NCBI GenBank assembly: GCA_006386115.1
Contig: VFIW01000169.1
Location: forward strand, 31,565-94,464
Direction: 5' to 3'
DNA length: 62,900 nucleotides
Source of the DNA: Globisporangium splendens
Lineage: Eukaryota > Oomycota > Peronosporomycetes > Pythiales > Pythiaceae
Made by a program: the position numbers and the translations under genes. Below, one piece after another: positions 10,101-19,004 of this stretch. The notes under the pieces were generated by a model. It saw only the letters and a program-made list of their open reading frames with translations. It was not told the DNA's origin and made no database searches. Numbering within the stretch: position 1 is the first letter of the stretch; each line of letters opens with the position of its first letter.

Positions 10101-10529
10101 TGGCGTACCACGGTCCAGAAGACCGTTGCTTTGAGCACGACTGAAGCCGAGTACATGGCTCTCTGTGACTGCGTCAAGGAGTGCGTCTGGATGCGCGCGC
10201 TTCTCAAGAATATAGGTTTGGAGCAATTTGAAGCGACTCCGATCTTCGAAGACAACCAAGGCGCCATCGCACTCGCCAAGAACATTGGGTATCAAGCGCG
10301 AACCAAGCACATTGACATCCGCTACCATTTCATCCGCGAGAAACTCAAGGAAAACGAAATCGTCCTGGAGTACGTCGAGTCCAAGAACCAAATCGCAGAC
10401 TACCCGACAAAGGGTCTGTCGTCTAAGACTCTCCGCTACCTCATGGAGAAGTGCAACGTCAAGCATGTTCAAGGGAAAGATTGTGAAGCGAGTGGGGGTG
10501 TTGGGAATGCCCTTGCACAATCCGAATAG
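7197..10529 (+). CDS. copia pol polyprotein (PR-IN-RT-RH), gag missing
   Basis: 1110 codons without interruption. Order: protease active site WLVDSGASSHM (about residues 8-20); integrase zinc-binding region (HAKLGH..., CERCCMGK); DDE core with Asp in HTDVMGP, Asp in RSDNGGEY and Glu in QQNGMAERMNR; a connector; RT from about residue 590 (GSRWVFALKKN, YKARVVAKGYSQ, TAFLYGDLEE) with LYVDDML; and RNase H (FCDADWACDRNDRRS, STTEAEYMAL, EDNQGAIALAKN, RTKHIDIRYHF). An in-frame stop (7179-7181) lies just upstream at the gypsy-1 boundary, so the ATG at 7197 is only the first Met of the remnant. All catalytic residues that can be read are present, but the element cannot move by itself without gag and a 5' LTR. 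Confidence 0.92.
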   Translation: MGLDKSVWLVDSGASSHMTSRREKFVKLKSLKTPIQIVIADGTKIDAVGIGEACLKMEDDIEITLSNVVYIPALDGNLLSVSKLAEKGVRAEFARDKCVFKFGQETVMTEKRDGSVYKVHTVLKEECRAANGSANSPWIVMHAKLGHIPYKRYQHLRTMADGLPAITSDDSVEEICERCCMGKMAADNFPRHPANNVKTQRVLELVHTDVMGPMQTKTPGGCLHAIVFVDDYSRHVSVYFMNKKSEALDKFKIFKSELENLTDCKIKRLRSDNGGEYTSKSFVDYLVGFGIKHEKNVPYTPQQNGMAERMNRTLVEMARCMLYHESVDKKRWVEAVNTAARIINRIPNSVNTKTPHELIYGRHPNMKNLKVFGALGYAHIPTEKCKKLDAKAFKCCFLGYSETSKGYRVLHEATGLVHIVRTVKFMETSRPDLQQLSIESDSDDESETEDQEVHDRSLVLPEAKSEIVTQDYVFEEPSNMIVEAPARMLTRSRARALMNEPEPEDRQPPRKKLIRTPVYSGPKRQKTDQVHASGGDDEHDRYALVNPDEHALLASEAPKHFREATSREDHAKWKEAMESELKSLVANGTWDLVPRPKSQKPIGSRWVFALKKNERGEVVRYKARVVAKGYSQCHGIDYEETYAPVAALTSVRAFLATSCSEQMEVQQWDVDTAFLYGDLEETIFMEVPEGSHEFLLKFGTKDIGNTADIDDNQLVCRLRKSLYGLKQASRIWNETIDSCLCEIGFEPTDVDPCVYSKRQGDSKCLLCLYVDDMLIASNDQATIAGVKQEISKRFKIKDLGRARFILGVEVHHDNSAKKLSISQKSYIDSVIERFGQTNATPSLTPIDPSTHLSKGDEAQSEADVAEMKTKPYRSLIGSLMYLACGTRPDIAVAVARLSRFLENPGPKHWDAGIKVVKYFKKTKDVGIVYDGTHESKLSAFCDADWACDRNDRRSMSGILLMLCGGPIAWRTTVQKTVALSTTEAEYMALCDCVKECVWMRALLKNIGLEQFEATPIFEDNQGAIALAKNIGYQARTKHIDIRYHFIREKLKENEIVLEYVESKNQIADYPTKGLSSKTLRYLMEKCNVKHVQGKDCEASGGVGNALAQSE

Positions 10530-10828
10530 TTTCCCAAGTTGAAGAGGGAACTTGACTGGTGACGCGGGCGGCGTGTCTCTGCCGGTTAAGTGAGTTGCGT
10601 CAGCCGATCACTTTAATGGGAATTTTACAGGACTTCAAGTTCAAGTTCAATGGGTTGAACCTCAAACGTACCCAAGGTTTTATATATCAGTTCACTACGT
10701 TTTTTTTCTGCATGAGTAGGTTTTACGAATATAACCTCTAGGAGCCCTTGGGGTGAATTAGGTGTAGCAATGGAAACGTAACTGCTTATCAATCTCACTT
10801 TCAAATCTACCTTCGCACAACAACAACA
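10499..10828 (+). repeat. copia 3' LTR, about 330 bp
   Basis: Starts TGTTGGGAATG right after the polypurine tract (inside the last codons of pol) and ends ...CAACAACA, giving the TGTTG/CAACA terminal inverted repeat usual for copia LTRs. The exact 3' end is uncertain by 3 bp. About 10530-10785 is clearly homologous to the gypsy-1 LTR read on its own sense strand, including the TTTTATATATCAG TATA region. Confidence 0.75.
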
Positions 10829-10845
10829 CTTTCAGCAACGCCTTT

Positions 10846-11601
10846 CTAGTTTTTGGTTTTCTTGAGGTGGACATTGGGGCTGTTCAGGTTCGTCGCGACG
10901 TCACCTTCTATTGCTGTGAGCATCAGGGTTCCGTCTCTCTCTCCCTTCCTGGGATGTGGAGGTAACTCGATTGTGGGCGAGTGATATACCACAAGCTGAT
11001 TCTCCTGCGATGCGAACGACCAGCCGTGTTGTCCGCTGAGCTGGTTTGGCTCGAACTTTTCTCGCTCGTCCAGTGATGGAGTCCACACTGACTCTACCAA
11101 ACTGGAATTGTCGCTGTCCTCCATCGAATCGTCTGTTTCTCGTTCGTCTTCGAATTGACCAGATCGGTCCGTCTTGAACTCCGTCTTGCTCCTCACGGAT
11201 CCTTGGAGATGCTTCGCTAGTGATGAGCTCGTCATATTCGCCAGTGGCGTTGGGTCGATCAGGGTTCTGAAGTGCAGACTGTTGTAGTGTTCGTTTGCGA
11301 ATTTCATCACAATTGGTAGCGGACTGCTCGTGGCCTCTGCTTCGTTTCTGTCTTGACGGAGCTCGTCTTCCCATTGCTTCCCTGTGCACGCATACTCTTT
11401 GGCTGACAAAAACTGGCCGCCTCCATGGACTCTGGATTGCAGCTTGTAAATTGCGAAGCCCTTACGGTCTCCGTACGTTGTCTCGATCAGCACGAAGATT
11501 TTTCTCTGCAAAGCCTTGGCAGCCATCCGCAAGGACTCCGGGCCACCCCACAGGGATCCTGGCACGAGTGCAAAGAACGAAATTTGCTGGCGTTGCTCCA
11601 T
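10846..11601 (-). pseudogene. OTU-like cysteine protease fragment (N-terminal catalytic half missing)
   Basis: 251 codons. Residues 18-110 carry the second half of an OTU deubiquitinase fold: WGGPESLRMAAKALQRKIFVL, then PIVMKFANEHYNSLHF with the catalytic His. The catalytic Asp/Cys loop that should precede WGG is absent and the frame starts just before it, so either an upstream exon exists that I cannot see or the gene is truncated. The rest (110-251) is low-complexity Ser/Asp/Glu-rich. The stop lies 18 bp from the copia LTR end, suggesting the retroelement broke or bordered the gene. A TATA-like ATATAATTTG lies about 20 bp before the start. OTU assignment is moderate. Confidence 0.5.
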
Positions 11602-12885
11602 ATTTACCGTATATAATTTGAGATCCGTATAGCTCTATATATGGGATCGTTAGAAGATGTGTCTTTCCTCAATCGACAAGTGTGCCTCACACTTCCTGGC
11701 AGTCCTTTGCAGTGGTCGACACTATTAGGATACCCCCCCAGCGCAACACTAGGTTCACTGCTGTGTGTAAAGCCAGAAACCATCTGTGCTGTCCTGGGTG
11801 GTCATCAACACGCCACTCTCAGTTGAGTTGCGACTTTTTGCTTTAGAAGCGACTTCGGCTAAAAACGTGGTCACAGAAAGTCTGGAAGATGTTATGCAAC
11901 AGCCCAAGCTTGAGTAAAGTCACTCAAGTTTAGGCTCGTGCAAACATGGAAAACTATATGTGCTGATCTCCAGGTCAGCACAACGCAGCAGGTTGATCAA
12001 ATGGTTCGGCGTACCAAAGGACTTTCTACTGATTATGCCAGCATCGGTGATCTGTGGTGCCCTCGCTGTGAAGCGTTTGCACACAGCAATTTACTGTGCG
12101 ACGGCAGTTTGCAATGAATGTGGAGAGGAGAATTTGCGTTGGCAATTCGCTTATTGCACCGCTTATGGGTTTCATATGAAAAGCTGACTGCCAATTTTCG
12201 TTCGCATATCGAGCCGGGGACACAGTCAGAATTCTGGTATGTTTGACCTCAGTATGCATCTATAGGGTTTCTATTGTATACGATGTTCCTGTTTTGTCCG
12301 AAAATGGGCTCAGAAGGTTGAGCGAGCACATTGCCTTCAACTTTGATGCAGTGCTTCCACATCTGCTCTTGGTCTGTGCTTCCATGAGCACGTTTGGATG
12401 GTGCTACCTGTGATATCACTTCTATTGAGCGACTTGATTACTGAGATTGGGCTCTCGTTGATCAATTCTGTGGCTTTATGCATCATTAAAACGAATTAAT
12501 AGGATGCCAGCATAGAAAGAAAAATCCGACGCACTTACCTTTCAGTTCTGCCATTCTGCCAATTCTTCAATTTTGCCGCACCCACGTAGCTCACAGCGCC
12601 GCCCGATTCTACGTCTGAAATGGAGTCGGTAGTGCACTTTAAGAGATTCTATCGGACAAGATGAAGAATCTCTGTTCACCCTCATCGACTCATCTTCAGA
12701 CAAACTTCTATTACGCTTACTCATATTTTGTCTTGCAGTAATATTGCATGACGCGCATTGTAAACGGCACGATAGCATCAATAACCAACATAAATAACGT
12801 CACCCAGAATAATCAAGTGACTGCCAGCAACTCCATTCGCAGCAGTGTACATGTGCTTGCACATACAGCAAGTAGTTCAGCCATT
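11602..12885. other. intergenic, nothing recognised
   Basis: About 1.3 kb with only short unsupported frames, no LTR-like ends and no RNA gene that I can recognise. Confidence 0.6.
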
Positions 12886-14613
12886 TCATCGCCTCATCAA
12901 CACTTGCTTGCGAAGTTCCGCTAGCTCTCGCTTCATCTCCTCTCTCTCCAACTCCCATATTAGCCGCTCTTGCCGCCTTGACTCTTGGTCTGCCTTGAGC
13001 TGCTCAAGAATCTTCTTTCGCTCTTCAAGATCAAATGTCCGATCTTCTCTTGCCTGGCGAAGCATCCAGCTCAGATTCTGCGCCTGCTTTTCGAGAATGT
13101 CAATGATCGCTAACAGTTCCGGGTCCATACGTTTCCTCTTTTGTGGAGTCGCGGCAGAAAGTTCAGCTTCAGCGTCAACTGTGCTGTCTTCTGCGGCAAG
13201 ATTGATGGCATCGTTTTCTTCGTATCCACCATGCCCACTCATCGATTGGTTTTCTTGATTGGAACTCCGGGATGCAGATGTTGTGGTGGATTCAATTTCG
13301 AAATCAGCAGAGCTCCAGAGGGTCAATGACTTTGGTTTCCTCGCTGCTTGGGCTTTCCTTCCACTTTCATGTAAATACGCACGTGGGTGTAGCTGGTTGT
13401 CATAATCCACGTATGCGGGTGGAAATGCTGTTGTCTCTGTGCAATCGTCTTGGTTGTCGTCACTATCATCCGCAGCATCCGATACCAGGTCAACAATGAT
13501 AGCGTCCCCGTTGAGCTGGATGTCCCCACTCTGCAGAGGGTGCTTAGCCTCAATCTCATTGAAACCCTGACTTGCTGCCTCGAGCTTCGTCTGTTTCGCC
13601 TCACGAGCGGATCGCGAATATGGCGTATCCACCTGCTGTTGCGACTGCCAGTCTCGCCCTCCCTCCTGTTTCACCAGATACGCCAGCATACTGAACATTC
13701 CTCGATCAAGCACCTCGAATCCTTCAGCTTTATGGTTCCATAGCGCAAAGACACGCTCTTTCTCAGCTACACTCAACGAGAACCAGTCTTTCTCAATACC
13801 GCGCATATCGTTGTACGATGCCACCAGGTAGTACAAGCTGACCAGAGCTTTCTTTTGTAGCCGGCACGACATTTCATCACGGCACGACGATGCTTCTTCT
13901 CCACTAAGACTCGCAAAGCGCAAATACAACCGCGCTTGAAAATGTGCACTATCAGTGGTAACAGAGGCGCTCTCCGCTATCATCTCCTCAAGGACGTCTC
14001 CCCATGCATACAACAGCTTCCACAGCTCAGCTGACGTCCACGGCGATGGCTCCACTACAGCAGCAGACAGTGACGAAGACGAAGGTACCGTGGCGCTCCG
14101 TTTCTTGATCTGCTGCACCGTCAGCTTCATGATCACTGCCAGCTCCTGATACGTATATTCATCGATATCCACAAAAGAATGAGCTCGAGTGTGCTGCTTT
14201 TGTCGATATTGGCGTTGTCGCTTGCGGCTCTGGAATGCTTCTTGTCGTGCTTGAGAAGATAATGCAAACCACGGCAACTTTCGTGGCTCTGGTTGTGACT
14301 CTGGGACGTCTGCTGTCGCTATATGACTCTGGTTGTACTCTGAAATAAACCGAAACGTGCGCTTGAGGTGCTTGGTCTGCTGGTGGATCGCGTGCGCGTC
14401 CTTGGCTGGTTGCTCGCCCTCACACAGCGTGGCCATGCGCGTGTAGATGCGGAACTCGAGCTCCTCGGACGACTCGCGATGCGCGTTCGGGCTCCTGAGC
14501 ACCGCCTTCCACGCCCGGAGCAGCAGCAGCAGTTCCACACGCGTCCACACGTGGCTTGCGGCGACCAGCGCCTGCTTCTCGAGCTCCTGCTGCTGCCGTG
14601 TGCGGGGCGCCAT
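12886..14613 (-). CDS. family member A: two SANT/Myb-like modules + C-terminal coiled coil
   Basis: 575 codons from the ATG at 14613 (MAPRTRQQQ; purine at -3 and G at +4). An in-frame ATG 20 codons upstream (14673) has a poorer context. Module 1 (about 22-170) begins WTRVELLLLLRAW, has TFRFISEYN and WFALS, and ends VDIDEYTYQEL. Module 2 (about 190-330) begins WTSAELWKLLYAW and has YYLVASYN and WFSLS. An acidic linker follows, then the family tail (KRKRMDPELLAIIDILEKQAQNL) and about 60 residues of Glu/Arg coiled coil. The W-x-R-x-E...LLxAW helix with later aromatics resembles SANT/Myb-like or trihelix DNA-binding domains; DNA binding is inferred. Same strand as B and C. Confidence 0.75.
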   Translation of the reverse strand: MAPRTRQQQELEKQALVAASHVWTRVELLLLLRAWKAVLRSPNAHRESSEELEFRIYTRMATLCEGEQPAKDAHAIHQQTKHLKRTFRFISEYNQSHIATADVPESQPEPRKLPWFALSSQARQEAFQSRKRQRQYRQKQHTRAHSFVDIDEYTYQELAVIMKLTVQQIKKRSATVPSSSSLSAAVVEPSPWTSAELWKLLYAWGDVLEEMIAESASVTTDSAHFQARLYLRFASLSGEEASSCRDEMSCRLQKKALVSLYYLVASYNDMRGIEKDWFSLSVAEKERVFALWNHKAEGFEVLDRGMFSMLAYLVKQEGGRDWQSQQQVDTPYSRSAREAKQTKLEAASQGFNEIEAKHPLQSGDIQLNGDAIIVDLVSDAADDSDDNQDDCTETTAFPPAYVDYDNQLHPRAYLHESGRKAQAARKPKSLTLWSSADFEIESTTTSASRSSNQENQSMSGHGGYEENDAINLAAEDSTVDAEAELSAATPQKRKRMDPELLAIIDILEKQAQNLSWMLRQAREDRTFDLEERKKILEQLKADQESRRQERLIWELEREEMKRELAELRKQVLMRR

Positions 14614-15171
14614 TACCAGCGTTGCTTCTCGAAGGCTTCTTTTCGACAGTTGCCGACCACGCTCTTTCAGCATCGAGAGAGCACTGTAGTACTTTGAATA
14701 TAAACACCACCTCGAGTTTTTGCAATAGCAAATGTGACAGGAATACTTGAATATAACACCGTGTCAATAGATAAAACTACTTGAAAGCAACGATTTCGGC
14801 AAGTTGCCCTTTTTGTTTCTTTTTTTCTCTTGAGGAATCTTTGGACTGGATTCAGGCAGATGTGATCGGAGCTTTCTCCATTTACTCTCAGGCGCCAACG
14901 AGTTGTGCACCAGTGAATATAGAGTGTCTGGCAGCATTCTTATGTGATTAAAAAAAAGTGATACGATGTACGACTCAAGCCTAAAGATCCCGTCGCTTTT
15001 AACACTTGTGGGCAGCTCCGCGACTTGCATGCATCGACACCGACACGACTCCAGATGAAAGTCCAAGCGAAGAGGAAGTAGGAAAATGGATACTGTAGGG
15101 GATGCCTGGGAGTGACGCATTTTTCACCGATGAAATGGTCGCGTCAATCCCCTCGAGCGCCTTCTCGTCAG

Positions 15172-15435
15172 TCAAGTCCTCCTTTTGCACAGCTCATCGA
15201 GCAGCCCGTCGTCGATGAAGTTCTTGACACTGGCCATGACTTCATCTTCCTTTTCGCCAGTCGTTTGGCAGCGCATTCGCACCTTCTCTTCGTGCTCTTG
15301 ACGTTTTTTGTGCCACCTCACGAGAAACTCGTGTGGTATCTTCGCAATGTGTGGCGCGGTAGTCGGCGTGAAGACTGGAAGACTCACGGTCTTCTCCTCA
15401 GCGTCTGCGATGGCATCCAAGTCGCTCAGACGCAT
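15172..15435 (-). CDS. small hypothetical protein, possibly a frameshifted remnant
   Basis: 87 codons from ATG. Composition looks protein-like (VSLPVFTPTTAPHIAKIPHEFLVRWHKKRQEHEEKV-type stretch split by a charged helix), with no recognised domain. Immediately downstream another minus-strand frame (to 14999, no ATG) continues with DLTDEKALEGID, so a longer protein may have been cut by a frameshift near 15175-15190. It lies in the gap between family members A and B; no link to them is visible. Confidence 0.35.
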   Translation of the reverse strand: MRLSDLDAIADAEEKTVSLPVFTPTTAPHIAKIPHEFLVRWHKKRQEHEEKVRMRCQTTGEKEDEVMASVKNFIDDGLLDELCKRRT

Positions 15436-15730
15436 CTAACCGCACCTCGTCTGATCACAGTCAACTTTTGATTCGTCTGACTCCGTCGTCGTCATGGTGT
15501 TAGTGATGAAAGTTGACGGTGTGCGCTCTTGAACATGTGATGAGCTTCGTGACACGCTTCAACATACTTTCATTCATTGCACATATATGGCACGCATTGC
15601 TACTGCGCGGCACCTAATTGAGAGACAGCAGAGAGTGAGGATGCTACAAGTTGGTTGTACATATTACTGGCAAGATTTTCTTCACGTTTTTTGGTACATG
15701 GGTATGTGACGTTTTCTGCTTTCATTCATC

Positions 15731-17521
15731 TCATTCGGCTTTCATTTCTTTCTTGAACGTCATGTCTTCTTGATCGTTAGTTTTGCTTCGTTCCTCTTTT
15801 TCGCGCATGAGCATTTCCATTAGCTGCCGTCGCTCCTTGCGGTCCTGAAGCCTCTCTTCCTGTTCGGCCTTCAGCTGCTCCAGCACCCGCTGTCGCTCTC
15901 TCTGGTCCTCCGCGATCGCGCGCAGCGCCTTTAGTCGCTCCTCCTGGTCCTGTGCCCGTTCATCTTGCAACTGGCGTACCAGTCCACTCAAGTGCTCTGC
16001 CTGTTTCTCGATCAAGTTGACCATGGCCAGTACCTCGGCATCGAGTTTCTGCTTCTTGAGCGCGCTCCCCATCGACGTGACCCCTTCCAACTCACACTCG
16101 CTCTCGTCGTTCGCAGTCTCGACGCTCGTTGAGCTCTCGTTTGTCGTGCTGTCGTCGAAAGCTTCTCGTTCGTCGTCGCTGCTGGATGCCATCGTCTGAT
16201 TATTTGTAGGGGATTGGTCGCCGCCGTCTGTTGCCGGCTCTTTCTGTGGTTGCGTGTCGGTAGCAGCCGCTTCTTTTTCTTCGTCCAGATCCATGCTCAT
16301 CAGAGATTTCTGGTCAAAAGGTGTAGATTCCTCATTGGGACTGTATCCATCGTACTGGGATTGCTCTTGGCTCGAGGTACGAGACTGCGCGTCACTCTCA
16401 TCCTCGTCATCGTCCTCATCTTCGTCGGACACCAGGTCGATTGGCTCGGAGTTGTTCGAGATCAGCAGCAGATCGGTGCTTCTACGCTTCTTCTCAAAGC
16501 GTCGATTGGCTGCGTCCTGGACCTTTTCCGTGGCTTTCATCAGCTTCTCCAAAGCAGCGTACATCTCTTCGTCAATGTCCATGAAACAATACTCTTTCTT
16601 GCTGCCAACAGCCTCCAAGAACACATGCTCGCGCTCGGACGGACTGAGCGAGAACCAGTTCTGGCGGCGCTGTCGTTTCATGCTCCCACGCGTGATCTTG
16701 GCCACCGAGTCCACTGTGCTTTCGTTGTTAAAACCCGCGATGACCGTGAACATGTTCATGAGCGCGAGCTTCTTGCTCGCGACTTCGGGCTTCGTGCGCT
16801 GTGCATTGTCTCCATTGAGTGCGATGAAGCGCGCGTAGATCGCGCTCGTGTGCGGCAGCTTATCCGGGTCGTCCTTGAACACATCGCGCCACGCCTGCAC
16901 AACATATCCGATCTCGTCGCCCGTCCACGCAGACGAATGCCCGCCAGAATACACAGGCGGCGGCGTTTGCTGCTTCACACGCTCTTGCTTCTCCAAAATG
17001 CGCTCGATCATATCGTACGTGTCCTCGTCCAACTCGATGAAATTGGTGGCGCCGGCTTCCTGGAATCTTTCGATCTGCTCGTTCTTACTAAACGAGAACC
17101 AGTTCTCCGCCATCTCTTCGTCTCCATCTTCCGTCTCGTTCGCCTGCTGCTGCTGTGTGTTGTACTGAGTGATAAAGCGCGCCATGCGGCGCAGCGCATA
17201 CGTCTTGAGCGCGACAGACGTCAGCGTGCGCACCACTCGCACCTCGTTCTTCTCGCCGGCTTCTTCATCGCAGATCTCCTTGAAGCGAAGTAGCAGGCGC
17301 GTCTGGAACGCATCCACTGTCTCCTGCACCGTCGGTGCGTCGTTCACGACGTCGTGCCACGCGCGCACGAGCTGCGCCGTCTCGCACTTGCTCCACTGTG
17401 CGCTGCTGGGGCTCGCGGGGATGCACTTGTTGCCGGCGCTGGCGCTGGAGCCAAGGGAAGCGGGATTGCTGCGGCGCCGCAACCGCGACGACGAGGAGAA
17501 GTGGCCGCGCTTCGACGCCAT
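15731..17521 (-). CDS. family member B: two SANT/Myb-like modules + C-terminal coiled coil
   Basis: 596 codons. Module 1 (about 43-185) is diverged at its first helix (SKCETAQLVRAW instead of WTRDE) but keeps RFITQYN, WFSFS and FIELDEDTYDMIERIL. Module 2 (about 195-345) has WTGDEIGYVVQAW, NMFTVIAGFN, WFSLS and FMDIDEEMYAALE. A long Asp/Glu/Ser-rich linker is followed by the tail LKKQKLDAEVLAMVNLIEKQAEHL and about 75 residues of Glu/Arg/Gln coiled coil (QDERAQDQEERLKAL type). The tail is the part most like A, C and D. A probable nuclear regulator, oligomerising through the coil; function not established. Confidence 0.75.
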   Translation of the reverse strand: MASKRGHFSSSSRLRRRSNPASLGSSASAGNKCIPASPSSAQWSKCETAQLVRAWHDVVNDAPTVQETVDAFQTRLLLRFKEICDEEAGEKNEVRVVRTLTSVALKTYALRRMARFITQYNTQQQQANETEDGDEEMAENWFSFSKNEQIERFQEAGATNFIELDEDTYDMIERILEKQERVKQQTPPPVYSGGHSSAWTGDEIGYVVQAWRDVFKDDPDKLPHTSAIYARFIALNGDNAQRTKPEVASKKLALMNMFTVIAGFNNESTVDSVAKITRGSMKRQRRQNWFSLSPSEREHVFLEAVGSKKEYCFMDIDEEMYAALEKLMKATEKVQDAANRRFEKKRRSTDLLLISNNSEPIDLVSDEDEDDDEDESDAQSRTSSQEQSQYDGYSPNEESTPFDQKSLMSMDLDEEKEAAATDTQPQKEPATDGGDQSPTNNQTMASSSDDEREAFDDSTTNESSTSVETANDESECELEGVTSMGSALKKQKLDAEVLAMVNLIEKQAEHLSGLVRQLQDERAQDQEERLKALRAIAEDQRERQRVLEQLKAEQEERLQDRKERRQLMEMLMREKEERSKTNDQEDMTFKKEMKAE

Positions 17522-17567
17522 TGCGGATACAGAGGAGAACTACGTATACACAGAGAGAGCCACGCAC

Positions 17568-17589
17568 AGAGAGAGAGAGAGAGAGAGAG
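17568..17589. repeat. (AG)n microsatellite in the 5' leader of member B
   Basis: Eleven uninterrupted AG dinucleotides (CT on the coding strand) about 50 bp upstream of the start codon of member B, with further short GA runs before it. Likely in the 5' UTR or core promoter. Confidence 0.8.
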
Positions 17590-18258
17590 CGCACGAGTGT
17601 CGGTAATGGGAATGGAGCTCTCCTGCCACGAGCAACCTGCCAAATCACACACCCAACGTGCGAGTGGTGACGTCGGAGTCGCGCACTTGCGTTGCGCTGC
17701 CGCAACAGAGAGGAGATCTGTTGTTGTAGATGCGCAACGGAAGGACTGACCTTTCTTGCTGGGGTTTGGTAGATCTTCGAAATATATCATGGAGACTGAC
17801 TGTCATCCGGATAGGTCGGGGAGTATACTCGTTGCATTTCGAACCCATTTTCGTATTTTTGACGTGTTGAACCAATGATTCGCTAATTTGCTGGTGCGTT
17901 TGACAACGAAACACGGCGTGTTGCGTGCGAAGATGCCGCACGAGACGCTAGTAGTAACAGTGCGACTGACAGCACTGAGTCTATCGTGGTCTGGGTGGTG
18001 AGTGGCTACAGGACGATGGGCAATTCCGCGGTTGAAGCCTTGGCAGCAACCTTTGAAGCTCACTTGAGGTGTGCAACTGTAGGTACAGACAACACTGTGG
18101 GGATGGATGCGCTCGACCATGATCAAGCTCTGCTGTGCCTACCGACCGCGTCCGACATCGTACACGTGATCGTCCTGAGCGCTCACATCCGAATGTAGGC
18201 CGTCCTCGTTCAAGTACCGCAGCGATTGAAATCGCGATCAATGATGACGGGAGACTAG

Positions 18259-18870
18259 AGTGCGTACAAGTACCGAGGGTTGATCTACTTGGCCGGTTCT
18301 GCTACGGCCGAAATGGTCGCTGGCGTTGCGTTGTGCCTCATGGAAATGGTCAAGATCAAGCTGCAAACCTCGTCTGCTGGTACGTTCCTCACAGAATTTG
18401 GTCCACCACTTGCTGCGATGCGAGCCAACTCTGCTGAGACTCGGTTCTCTTTCGGTTCGGTGGTGCCACTCTGGTCGCGTCAAATCCCATACACCATGGC
18501 CAAGTTTTACTTTTTCGAGAGCGCCATTGAGGGGTTCTACACCTGCGTGTTCACGAAGCCGAAGAGCTCGTATTCGATGACCACGCAGCTCGGTATCACC
18601 TTCGTATCGGGTTGCATTGCCGGTGTGATCTGTGCTGTCGTGTCTCACCCTGCGGACTCGGTCGTCTCACTCATGGGCAAAGCCGAAAACAAGGGCAAGT
18701 CGATCCCGACGATCGCGAACGAAGCAGAATTCAAGAACCTGGCTACAAAGGGGCTTGGCACGCGCGTTGTCATGATCGGCACCCTCATCGGATTCCAATG
18801 GTGGATCTACGACACTTTTAAGACCGTGTTTGGTATGGGGTCATCAGGCGGTGCTCCAGCTAAGCATTAA
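18259..18870 (+). pseudogene. mitochondrial phosphate carrier-like (SLC25) half gene
   Basis: The open frame begins after a stop at 18256-18258 and reads into carrier sequence at once (YKYRGLIYLAGSATAEMVAGVALCLMEMVKIKLQ). It continues VPLWSRQIPYTMAKFYFFE, GITFVSGCIAGVICAVVSHPADSVVSL and IGTLIGFQWWIYDTFK. These match repeats 2 and 3 of inner-membrane phosphate carriers; repeat 1 is not found in the 300 bp upstream. The conserved Pro of the repeat-2 PxDxxK signature is Leu here (CLMEMVK), a change expected to harm gating. Truncation plus the lost Pro suggest a decayed duplicate. An upstream intron hiding the first half is possible (CTAG just before the frame) but I saw no candidate exon. Confidence 0.65.
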
Positions 18871-19004
18871 AAGCATTTGTGTGTTCCAGAGCAATCGCTG
18901 AAATAAAGGCAAATATGAGAACTAACGTAAATTGCTTTTGTTACAGCACATTTCTGAACACTAAAATTGAACTACTTCGAGATGATACCAGGCCACATAC
19001 ACAC

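Larger units (their letters stand above)
7178..10828 (+). mobile_element. 5'-truncated Ty1/copia LTR retrotransposon
   Basis: Plus-strand copia element that starts abruptly at the gypsy-1 LTR edge. It lacks its 5' LTR, primer site and gag but keeps the whole protease-integrase-RT-RNase H region and a 3' LTR. The polypurine tract (AGTGGGGG) precedes the LTR at 10499. Domain order (integrase before RT) is diagnostic for Ty1/copia. The long open frame indicates a young copy before truncation. Confidence 0.9.

Noticed and set aside
9681..10520. 279-codon minus-strand frame opposite copia RT/RNase H
   Set aside because: I asked whether copia also has an antisense gene. The frame has no coiled coil or similarity to the gypsy antisense protein and runs opposite conserved catalytic motifs, so it is a shadow.
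16214..17293. 359-codon plus-strand open frame opposite member B
   Set aside because: A mirror of a GC-rich coding gene; no domain, and the minus-strand frame has clear family homology.
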